Assembly: GCA_035222895.1 (NCBI GenBank)
Contig: JAVYIG010000885.1
Span: forward strand, 310,001 to 374,000
DNA length: 64,000 nucleotides
Direction of reading: 5' to 3'
From: Strongylocentrotus droebachiensis
Lineage: Eukaryota > Echinodermata > Echinoidea > Camarodonta > Strongylocentrotidae
The first letter of the stretch is position 1, and every line of letters begins with the position of its first letter. Under the pieces are notes generated by a model. That model was not told the origin of the DNA. It saw only the letters and a list, made by a program, of their open reading frames with translations, and searched no databases. Of this stretch, positions 54,422-59,101 are shown one piece after another. Made by a program: the position numbers and the translations under genes.

Positions 54422-56964
54422 CATCATCTTCATCAGCATCATTATCATCATCATCATCATCATCTTCATCGTCATCATCAATACCATCATTATCATCATC
54501 ATCATCATCATCATCTTCAACTTTATATGTACTATTGGTAAAGATTATTGGCAAGATGAATCTGTATATGACCTTTGTCATCATTATCATCACCGTCATC
54601 ATCATCATCATCATCATCACTATCATCACTGCATCATCATCATCATCATCACCATCATCATCTTCAACTTACATAATCTTTGTAGAGTTTATTGGCAAGA
54701 TGGTTCTGTACTGCTTCATACTTATTAACCTCATGGAGGTTTGACTGGTTGGCATAGTAATCAGAGATGTCGCTTCCTACTGTTGCCTCCACTGAGGTAG
54801 CTTCCTGCAACAAACACAATAAAGAAAAAACAGGTAATAATAATAATAATAGTTTGTTCTTTTATAGTGCATTTCAGGACAGCAGGCCCTCTCAAGGCGC
54901 TTTACAAATATATTATTACCCCGGTCATTGGATTCAGGCTTACCTGCACACAATGTATGCACATTCTCCACTCCCTGGTAGCATTCCAGCCATGCATTTT
55001 TGTTTTGAACAAGCGCACACTTGCTCATCTAACCACATTAACTTTTCGCATCCTTCCGGGCACCCATTTAACACCTGGGTGGAGAGTGGCATATGTAGAT
55101 CAATGTCTTGCCAAAGGACAGAAGTGCGTGGCAGTACTTGAACCGTGGACCTTGTGATCCACAGTAGGGTGACATATCTACTCGACCACGACACCTCTAC
55201 AGGTGGAGAGGTGGAGTGATTGTGATAACTATTGATGACATTTGCAATAGGCTGTTGACTATAAAACAGAGTGTGGCAAATTCACGTTTTAACTAAGAAA
55301 GAAGGATAAGAAGAAAAACAGAAGGAGAAGGGAAAAAAAAGATGTAGAAGAGGAGATGAGGAAGAAGAAAATATGAAGAAAAAGAAGACGAAGGAGAGAC
55401 AAAGAAGAAGAAGAAAAAGAGGAAGAAGAACATGAGAAAGAAGAAAAAGAAGAAGGAGGACGAGAAGGAGAAGCAGCTAAGCAAAATACTTTTGCCATTA
55501 GGAATGAAATTGGAAGACAGAAAGAGATGAGGCTTTTCTTAAGTCTAATGGTAGGTTATTCCAAAGTTTTGGAGCGGCGCAATTAAAAGCGCAATCTCCA
55601 AGAGTTACTTTTGTTTTGTGTGAGGTAGATTTAGAAGCAGCTTTATCTGTGTACTGTGTAAAATTATGTGCATAAAATAAATTATATATAAATGGCAAGA
55701 CTTTACCTTGAGTTGTTCTAGGTACGCGTGGACATCCTTGACGAAGATCTTGATGGTTTTCTCTAAGGTATGGAAACTCCTCTCTGCCCGATCAAACTCT
55801 TCATCAATAGTCTGAGATGAAAGATAACATAGAAAACTGATCGTTGAAGCAATATTACACTGACGCAAAATCACCTCTAGCGCCACCACGCGGGAGCATC
55901 AAGCAATGTATATATCACTGTAAGAAAATCGCACTTATACAAAACCAAATCCTCAAAGAGCGGCCAGGAACAGAAAGATATGTTTTTAGACTGCCACAAA
56001 TAACACAAAAATAAAAGGGTCTCAAATGTGTAGAACAGACAAGGCACCTTGCAGGCAGCAATATGTTCAGTATAGGGACATAGCACATAGGGGCGTTATA
56101 TAATGTGATATGCGCTATACAAGAACTGAATATTATTTTTCAATTGTATTTATTAGTATTCAATGACACTTGGTAGCTACAAAATGACCGACTTTACCCA
56201 TTACTACAGTCATGCAGAATGCAAAAAGAAAGAGAAATGTAATATACCTGTGTACCGAATCCCGTCATCTGGGTGAATCGTTGGTTGATTCTCTGTGATT
56301 TCTTGCGCAGTGAATGCAAGTTGATCTTTCCTAGCTTATCAGACATCGCCTCTTGACCTCGGTGCCTGTACTTCAAGACTGACAAACAAAACAAAAAAAG
56401 ATGTGGATACAAAACTGGTAAGCTCTAAAACACCCAACAAGTTGCCATGGCAAAATGTAATAACTACATACAGATAACAACTAAATTATTCATACCCTTA
56501 CCAAGTTTTGTATTTGTGACATTCATGAAAAATCAAATTGTCCCAATTTTTATTTTTAGATAATGTGACATATGAAAGCTATATCTTGTCTCCTCATTAA
56601 TTCATGACTTTATTCTTACAATAATAATCCATAGCCAAGATGATACCTGAATCTTTTCTCCTCTCTAATTCATGGTTTTATTTGTATAATAATAGTCAAT
56701 AGCCAAGATGTTAACATTATTTATCTTCTTCATTTCATGACTTTATTCTTATAATAATAATAATAATCAATAGCTGACATTTTACCTACATCTTATCTCC
56801 TCCTTGATTGACAATGCAAATCTTACAATAACATTCAATAGCAGAATCAAGATGTTACCTAAATCTTTTCTCCTCTTGAATTCATTGATGTCTGTCGCCA
56901 CCTCTGTCATGGTAGAGAGAGCAAGCTTTAGAGTTGATCGGTCTTGATGCTCTTCCTCAGTGTA
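37176..56964 (-). CDS. RhoGEF with DH, BAR and two SH3 domains (Tuba/DNMBP-ARHGEF37/38 family), 5' partial
   Basis: Proteins of this family join a Rho/Cdc42 exchange domain (DH) to a membrane-curving BAR domain in place of PH, and to SH3 domains that recruit dynamin or actin regulators. Constitutive exons 5' to 3': 56859-56964, 56248-56378, 55707-55811, 54673-54804, 53933-54094, 42310-42492, 41179-41364, 40269-40467, 39146-39267, 37176-37352; these give 1503 bases (500 residues plus stop), and all junction phases fit. Three further cassette exons lie in the 12-kb intron between 53933 and 42492. The DH domain is represented only by its last 35 codons (NEFKRRKDL ending); its start and any N-terminal SH3 domains are missing. 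Only 2 kb, including a gap, separate the first exon seen from the IDH gene. The exact orthology (DNMBP or ARHGEF37/38) is not resolved. Confidence 0.85.
37353..37808 (-). repeat. 51-base minisatellite of the RhoGEF terminal-exon acceptor edge
   Basis: Nine units start at 37353, 37404, 37455, 37509, 37560, 37611, 37662, 37713 and 37764; all are 51 bases except one of 54 and the truncated last. On the minus strand each contains CTTTTACGACAG (or a mutated form) followed by TATTATGCAGTGTATTC. It translates as [16 protein letters not shown], echoing the real exon start YYYAEWGF. Unit lengths are multiples of three. The acceptor at 37404 could add 17 codons in frame; further upstream the frame closes with TAA in the 54-base unit. 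Confidence 0.9.
38045..38878. mobile_element. Element with terminal GCCTCCG motifs and internal 147-base tandem repeats
   Basis: It starts near CGAAAATGATGCCTCCGTCA and ends GTAACGGAGGCATAAAAATT, which are inverted. Inside are four clear 147-base units (GACCTTTGACCTC near 38212, 38358, 38506, 38656), each with GGCAGGAATCCATCAATC and ATAACGCGATCACGAGC, plus a more diverged unit near 38100. The right end has CGGA/CGTACG repeats at 38777-38830. Confidence 0.7.
38978..39095. mobile_element. Partial TA-flanked MITE, CAGTCAAAC family
   Basis: TACAGTCAAACTTGCTTTAG, then TCTACAAAGACCACA and GAAAGACCACCTGTC. The right terminal repeat is not preserved. Confidence 0.55.
39146..39267 (-). CDS. RhoGEF exon: end of SH3-1 and inter-SH3 linker
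   Basis: [20 protein letters not shown], then [20 protein letters not shown] and Q. 'GFVPMGIL' is the last SH3 strand; the rest is an acidic, Ser-rich linker. Acceptor CTCGACAG and donor GTAAGCCA, phases 1/0. Confidence 0.87.
39448..39689. mobile_element. Partial family B element
   Basis: From ACTTAACAATTATGGAAAGCC to AAGAATCTTTGTGAAACACC, in the same orientation as 22169-22481 but lacking the left terminal repeat. It abuts the family A element at 39691. Confidence 0.7.
39691..39834. mobile_element. Palindromic miniature element, family A (inverted)
   Basis: GGGAACCGTTTCACAAAGCC to ACAAGTTTTGTGAAATGG, with TAACCAATCAGAAGCAAGGA in the reverse orientation. It is directly followed by the 11-base minisatellite, whose unit resembles the element's end (AAATGGT). 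Confidence 0.75.
39835..40255. repeat. 11-base minisatellite in RhoGEF intron
   Basis: About 38 copies of ATGGTATTGTA with single-base variants, ending 14 bases from the donor of exon 40269-40467. On the minus strand three units make an 11-residue repeat of the [11 protein letters not shown] type with no stop over most of the array. Confidence 0.95.
40269..40467 (-). CDS. RhoGEF exon: first C-terminal SH3 domain
   Basis: 66 codons plus one base. After a Ser/Gln/Arg-rich lead and [18 protein letters not shown] it reads [20 protein letters not shown] and [12 protein letters not shown]. The 'GxVYQV-SNF' start and 'RWYVDSGG' are the family's first C-terminal SH3. The donor GTAAGACT is followed by an intron start that stays open in frame through an 11-base minisatellite. 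Confidence 0.9.
40585..41110 (-). pseudogene. Tandem copies of the SH3-1 exon acceptor edge
   Basis: The real edge (40453-40500) has intron TCTCTTTGTTTCTACAG then CCATCATCAAAAGCTCAGAGC. Echoes occur at about 40590, 40737, 40832, 40970 and 41069. Those at about 40737 and 41069 keep an AG acceptor before CCATCATCAAAAG or CCATCGTCAAAAG; the others have lost it (ACAA). The spacing is roughly 95-145 bases. The copies do not extend far into the exon. Confidence 0.75.
41179..41364 (-). CDS. RhoGEF exon: linker before C-terminal SH3 pair
   Basis: 62 codons, phase 0/0, starting [20 protein letters not shown] and ending in a basic [12 protein letters not shown] followed by [12 protein letters not shown] flexible Lys/Pro-rich linker. 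Acceptor TTGGCAG and donor GTAAGATG. 5'-edge copies are seen at 41495-41655. Confidence 0.8.
41495..41655 (-). pseudogene. Fragmentary copies of the linker exon (41179-41364) 5' edge
   Basis: GTGGATTTGATGATAGAGA followed by GAAGATCAAATGA near 41510-41542 mirrors the real GTCGATTTAACGATAGAGA at 41344 and its upstream intron. CTCAAAATCAGACATAATGT near 41624 mirrors CTCAAAGTCAGACATGATGT within the exon. Both are decayed. Confidence 0.6.
42174..42309 (-). pseudogene. Frameshifted partial copy of the BAR exon (42310-42492)
   Basis: About 100 bases match the 3' half of the adjacent exon, including the [20 protein letters not shown] codons and a donor (GTAAGGCC at 42177). A 5-base deletion shifts the frame just after DHIN. 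There is no acceptor. A further tiny echo of the exon's last bases and donor (CTTACCTCAATCAAGGGA) is at 41901. Confidence 0.85.
42310..42492 (-). CDS. RhoGEF exon: last BAR helices
   Basis: 61 codons, phase 0/0: [38 protein letters not shown], then [20 protein letters not shown] and LIE. The 'YEALN-QL-DELPRLC' pattern matches the BAR C-terminal helices of Tuba-family proteins. Acceptor CTCCTCAG and donor GTAAGACC. A frameshifted partial copy follows at 42174-42300. Confidence 0.9.
42493..44589. other. RhoGEF intron DNA without recognised elements
   Basis: AT-rich; a short GAGAGA tract at 43130-43152. An AATTGAATTGA tail near 42900-42925 and a segment at about 43440-43880 with GTTATTCATAACCCTTG and GGTAAGGGTATGAGTAATTT resemble parts of 4145-4520 and 56480-56590. 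They may be a diverged dispersed repeat. Confidence 0.45.
44590..45175 (+). mobile_element. LINE reverse-transcriptase fragment split by a family A MITE
   Basis: 44590-44798 encodes [20 protein letters not shown], then [19 protein letters not shown] and [20 protein letters not shown]. This is the C-terminal signature of a non-LTR retrotransposon polyprotein (LR-TER...E-..RWGME...V.RS-LRWMGHV.KR). The frame is broken by a family A element at 44799-44946, after which GGATGGCGTAAGAAGAAAAG resumes. A GATGATGATGCTGATGATG tail at 45137-45172 fits the simple-repeat 3' tail of such elements. Confidence 0.75.
44799..44946. mobile_element. Palindromic miniature element, family A, nested in a LINE
   Basis: GGGGCATTTTACAAAACTTG to CTTTGTGAAACGCCCCCC. 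Its insertion into the LINE coding sequence dates it after the LINE. Confidence 0.8.
45205..45265. repeat. Poly-C and CA microsatellite
   Basis: CACCCCCC run (about 45213-45236) followed by ACACACAC. Confidence 0.9.
45470..46420 (-). repeat. Tandem array next to cassette exon 3
   Basis: Degenerate units of about 110-190 bases repeat AATAATATCACTCTTTTCAA, GAACATCTCAACTCCAC, ATATTTTCTTCTTCTT, TGTCACTGACACAGACAAGA and GGGGCAGGCAGATATAATTT; at least seven are visible. Some (near 45975) include TTTTGGTGTCTCAATTCCCA, an echo of the cassette exon 3 donor side at 46400-46420. Confidence 0.85.
46421..46513 (-). CDS. Putative charged cassette exon 3 in RhoGEF BAR region
   Basis: 31 codons, the same length as its sister at 48873: [20 protein letters not shown] then [11 protein letters not shown]. 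Acceptor GCCCGTAG, donor GTTTGGGA. The reading frame is intact despite divergence, which suggests it is or recently was functional. Confidence 0.6.
47770..48870 (-). repeat. Tandem array carrying the cassette exon 2 donor edge
   Basis: Four degenerate units of about 260-430 bases. Each has a G-rich stretch (GGGGTGGGGAGACAGCA-like), GACAGCAGTTA or CAACAGTTAGA, CTTGGCCATGCAAATT and GAAAGTTGTGTTTCCC. The last is the intron just after exon 48873-48965 plus, in some units, its final codons (ACCTCTTTAA). Echoes are near 47845, 48102, 48540 and the real one at 48843. Confidence 0.8.
48873..48965 (-). CDS. Putative charged cassette exon 2 in RhoGEF BAR region
   Basis: 31 codons, phase 0/0: [20 protein letters not shown] then [11 protein letters not shown]. 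Acceptor CCTTTTAG; donor GTCGGGAA, unusual at +4 to +6. It is 19/31 identical by my alignment to the cassette at 46421-46513. Its 3' edge with flanking intron is copied in the array 47770-48870. Confidence 0.65.
49047..49761. mobile_element. 715-base element with 28-base terminal inverted repeats
   Basis: It starts TACCGTATTTGCCGGCGTAA then AGGCCGCA, and ends TGCGGCCTTTACGCCGGAAA then ATACGGTA. A second inner copy of the CCGCACCCCCAACTTTGA / CGCACCCCGACTTTTTGATT pair extends the similarity. There is a poly-A run at about 49119-49140. No transposase ORF, so non-autonomous. Confidence 0.85.
49850..50045. mobile_element. Partial family D foldback repeat
   Basis: Inverted relative to 27395-27580: TCATGTGATGAAAGATAGTT, TAGTAGTACTATCTACACAG repeated twice, and TGCAACACACTTTCATG. 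Confidence 0.7.
50578..50962. mobile_element. 385-base TTAA-flanked MITE candidate
   Basis: TTAAAGGGATCCGGTAAC at the left, AACGATCCCTTTAA at the right, so short inverted ends with TTAA outside. Internal sequence includes GAAAACCGTTCGCCTTACGG. The terminal repeat is short, so confidence is moderate. Confidence 0.55.
51049..51200. mobile_element. Palindromic miniature element, family A relative
   Basis: TCTGTTTCATAAAACTTGTT to GACAAGTTTTATGAAACAGG, inverted ends, in the RhoGEF long intron. Confidence 0.7.
51881..51967 (-). CDS. Putative charged cassette exon 1 in RhoGEF BAR region
   Basis: 29 codons, phase 0/0, reading [20 protein letters not shown] then RRLSAKRSK. The acceptor is CTTTGAAG; the donor GTCGGATG is weak. 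Its sequence resembles the cassettes at 48873-48965 and 46421-46513 (KxKKKE... acidic run ...SPRRL). It is inserted after KDRTKQ and before [10 protein letters not shown], between BAR helices. Inclusion in transcripts is inferred from conserved frame, not shown. Confidence 0.6.
52083..52259. mobile_element. TA-flanked MITE, CAGTGAAACCTG family
   Basis: TA then CAGTGAAACCTGTCTTTA at the left; GCTAAAGCAGGTTTGACTG then TA at the right. This is the best preserved of the copies in this window and defines a 173-base element with TA target duplication. Confidence 0.8.
52955..53561. mobile_element. 607-base piggyBac-like MITE with poly-G/C ends
   Basis: Left end TTAACCCTTACTGTACTGGG; right end CCCAGTACAGTAAGGGTTAA: a perfect 20-base terminal inverted repeat including TTAA target duplications and the CCC/GGG tips known from piggyBac elements. 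Just inside are long poly-G and poly-C runs around GGCCTGGGAGGCC (52970-53008) and its inverse (53478-53520). No transposase ORF. Confidence 0.88.
53933..54094 (-). CDS. RhoGEF exon: BAR domain
   Basis: 54 codons, phase 0/0: [20 protein letters not shown], then [19 protein letters not shown] and [14 protein letters not shown]. '[16 protein letters not shown]' is the most conserved BAR stretch of Tuba-like proteins. Donor GTATTAAT. Confidence 0.9.
54240..54660 (-). repeat. ATC microsatellite carrying copies of a BAR-exon donor edge
   Basis: Plus-strand ATCATC repeats are interrupted at about 54312-54365 and 54520-54575 by TCTTCAACTT then GTTTATTGGC or GATTATTGGCAAGATGAATC. These are decayed copies of the end of exon 54673-54804 and its first intron bases (real: TCTTCAACTTACATAATCTT, then GTTTATTGGCAAGATGGTTC). 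So intron microsatellite plus exon tail were duplicated as a unit. Confidence 0.82.
54673..54804 (-). CDS. RhoGEF exon: BAR domain
   Basis: 44 codons, phase 0/0, starting [20 protein letters not shown] and ending [11 protein letters not shown]. Acceptor TTGTTGCAG and donor GTAAGTTG. Its 3' edge is copied twice downstream among ATC repeats (54240-54660). Confidence 0.86.
54838..55196 (-). mobile_element. tRNA-derived SINE, full-length-looking
   Basis: On the minus strand it starts GGTGTCGTGGTCGAGTAGAT (box A region), has GGTTCAAGTACTGCCACG (box B region), a 200-base body with CTGGAATGCTACCAGGGAGT, and a tail GCACTATAAAAGAACAAACT followed by ATT repeats (TAATAATAATAATAG on plus). The body and tail match 57405-57583. 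Confidence 0.8.
55290..55490. repeat. GAA-rich microsatellite
   Basis: About 200 bases of AAGAAGAAG/GGAGAAG purine repeats between BAR exons. The Ser/Phe-rich minus-strand frames are artefacts. Confidence 0.9.
55707..55811 (-). CDS. RhoGEF exon: BAR domain
   Basis: 35 codons, phase 0 at both ends: [18 protein letters not shown] then [17 protein letters not shown]. An amphipathic helix of the BAR domain. Acceptor CATCTCAG and donor GTAAAGTC. Confidence 0.88.
56248..56378 (-). CDS. RhoGEF exon: DH-BAR linker and first BAR helix start
   Basis: After a split Val codon it reads [20 protein letters not shown] then [14 protein letters not shown] and ends GFGTQ. The 'DKL-KIN-HSL-KKS-R' pattern is typical of the segment joining DH to BAR in this family. 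Acceptor TTTGTCAG, donor GTATATT. Confidence 0.87.
56565..56850 (-). repeat. Tandem copies of the DH exon donor edge, about 72-base period
   Basis: The real edge (56848-56890) reads AAGATGTTACCTAAATCTTT then TCTCCTCTTGAATTCATTGA. Echoes are near 56575, 56637 (AAGATGATACCTGAATCTTT, TCTCCTCTCTAATTCATGG), 56708 and 56780, each followed by TTATTC/TTATTT...ATAATAATAATCAATAGC. The 56637 and 56780 copies keep a possible donor (GTATCATC, GTAAAATG); the others are decayed. Confidence 0.82.
56859..56964 (-). CDS. RhoGEF exon: end of DH domain
   Basis: 35 codons plus one base, opening YTEEEHQDR, then [20 protein letters not shown]. The pattern 'EEH-D...L..A...[15 protein letters not shown]' is the last DH helix. 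Acceptor ATACCAG and donor GTAACATC. Its 3' edge is copied four times downstream (56565-56850). Confidence 0.88.
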
Positions 56965-56984
56965 CTGGTATTGAGATAGCAGGA

Positions 56985-57255
56985 TAAAGAGAGGGAGGGA
57001 GAGTGAGAAAGAGAGAGAGAGGGGGGGGGGGAAGAGAGAGAGGGAGAAAGAGAGAGAGAGAGAGAGAGTGAAGAAGAGAGAGGGAGACAGAGAGGGGGAG
57101 AGAGAAGGGGGAGGAAGGGAGGGAGGGGAGAGAGGGATAGGGTGAGGAAGAGAGAAAGAGAAAGAATATGAGAGAAAATACACATAATAGAAACAGAACA
57201 TGACAGAGAAAAAAGGGGAGAGAGAGATAGAAAGAGGGAGAGAGAGAGAGAGAGT
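56985..57255. repeat. GA microsatellite
   Basis: AGAGAG/GGGAG purine tract immediately upstream (minus-strand sense) of the DH exon acceptor, giving a 270-base polypyrimidine run on the sense strand. Confidence 0.92.
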
Positions 57256-57404
57256 AATTTCCAATTAGTAGAGAATAGCACATACAGGACAATTCATTTT
57301 TTGCCAAAGGATAATTAGAAAGTTTTCTCATGGCAGAAAGATGTCTGCGGAATCCTAAAGGAGTTAGTTGAGAGAACCAATTCAGCGATTTGGAATTTGT
57401 GCGA

Positions 57405-57583
57405 AGCTAATGTGGTTAGATTAGCAAGTGTGCGCTTGTAAAAAAGACGCCTGGCTGGAATGCTCCCCAGGGAGTGGAGAATGTACATACATTGTGTGCG
57501 GGTAAGCCTGTAAAGCGCTTTGAGAGGTCCTTCGGTCCTGAAAAGCGCTATATAAGAACTAGCTATTATTATTTATTATTAAA
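57405..57583 (+). mobile_element. 3' half of a tRNA-derived SINE
   Basis: GTGGTTAGATTAGCAAGTGT, CCTGGCTGGAATGCTCCCCA, GGGAGTGGAGAATGTACAT, AAGCGCTATATAAGAACTAG and an ATTATT tail match the minus-strand SINE at 54838-55196. The tRNA head is missing. Confidence 0.8.
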
Positions 57584-57593
57584 AGACAATTGT

Positions 57594-57685
57594 ACAGTGA
57601 AACCTGTCTATAAAGACCACCCAAGGAAGACAAGAAAATGGTCTTTATAGGCAGGGGGTCTTAATGTACAGGTTCATTTAGTACA
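57594..57685. mobile_element. TA-flanked MITE copy truncated by gap
   Basis: TACAGTGAAACCTGTCTATA to the edge of the N run. The remainder of the element is presumably inside the gap. Confidence 0.7.
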
Positions 57686-57885
57686 NNNNNNNNNNNNNNN
57701 NNNNNNNNNNNNNNNNNNNNNNNNNNNNNNNNNNNNNNNNNNNNNNNNNNNNNNNNNNNNNNNNNNNNNNNNNNNNNNNNNNNNNNNNNNNNNNNNNNNN
57801 NNNNNNNNNNNNNNNNNNNNNNNNNNNNNNNNNNNNNNNNNNNNNNNNNNNNNNNNNNNNNNNNNNNNNNNNNNNNNNNNNNNNN
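57686..57885. other. Assembly gap, 200 N
   Basis: Exactly 200 undetermined bases, a round number that suggests an arbitrary gap size. It separates the first visible RhoGEF exon from the IDH gene. Confidence 0.98.
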
Positions 57886-59022
57886 AAAATATCCATACAC
57901 ATACAAGAATGAATACATGAATTTACAGTATAAATGGAAGCTCAATGCCTTGGTCAATATTCTCTTATGGTAAAGAGTCTTTCTTTAAATCACAAACACC
58001 AAGTGTAGAGACAATAAACAAAATCTTGTCAGTACAGATGTCATGCTTGCTTATTGAATCGCAATATCATCCATAGAAATGGTTGTATTGGTGATACAAC
58101 TTTCCTGAACTAAATACTTGAATGGATGATATAAATTAAAATGAGAGTTGGTAACAGGAATGTCGGGAGGGGGAGGGGGGGGGGGGGGGGTTCGCAGGTA
58201 CATTTCTTTACACATCAGTAAGCATGTTCAGGAATATTTGGTTAAAATGTCCAATGCCAAACTGCTGTTATCATATCATTATTTGACTAAGAAACATTTC
58301 AGGAATGTGAAGGCCTATATTAATTACTGTTGCACAAATATATATATATTATATATCTAAAAAGAACCTTCCACTACATACAGCCTAGGTAAACCAAATA
58401 ACAAGAAAACAATTAAAAAAGAATCACACACAAACAATTACTTAAAAAATTACAAGACCAAGCGTACAAGAAAAAGCCCTAATAAAACCAACTGTAATTG
58501 TAGAGTATTTTGGCACGTAGGTACACTAAGTGTATCTCTGCCTATGCTCTTTGTATATGTACTAATAGATACTGCAGCATCAACTGATATGATATCACAT
58601 TTCAGAGAATCAACAAGGTACCAATATTGCAATTGGAAGAAACGTCACTAGAGCTAAATACACACAAAATAATCACTCAAATTATAATATTGTACATGTA
58701 TATTGAGCGTTTAAACAGCTTCAATTATCTCTAACTTGCTTCACTTGCATTAAATATCTCTTGTTTAATGTAGCCCATTGAAAAATAACACAATTCTTTG
58801 TTTGATATCGTAATTATTGTTCCTGTTATCATACGAAATGTGATATTTCACAAAAATACTGTGTACTCTTTATTACAGCACCAGAAAAATAGATTTACAT
58901 CTACATTTATTTTACAATGACTGCCTTAATAAAATAAAAAAATAACAAAACAAAAAAGTTTTTATTATGACTGACATGAACCCCTATTATGCTACTAAAT
59001 TTCAGAGTTTGCTGGTTACTAG
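57886..59022. other. Sequence between gap and IDH stop codon
   Basis: No RhoGEF exon is recognised. It contains a poly-G run near 58177-58190. The right part is likely the IDH 3' UTR (minus strand), with TTTATT (AATAAA on minus) at 58906-58911 and others nearby; the true end is not determined. Confidence 0.5.
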
Positions 59023-59101
59023 TCACTTACACTTAGCAGCAACAATTTCAGCTACTTTCTCAATGAATTCAAAGGTGTTCACATAGTCAGCACGGGTGAC
59101 A
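59023..59101 (-). CDS. IDH1: IDH terminal exon
   Basis: After a split Asn codon it reads [20 protein letters not shown] then AAKCK and TGA. Acceptor CATCTTGCAG. Confidence 0.92.

Noticed and set aside
56782-57331. Long Ser/Leu/Pro-rich minus-strand frames
   Set aside because: They run through the GA microsatellite at 56985-57255; only the 35 codons of 56859-56964 are real coding sequence.
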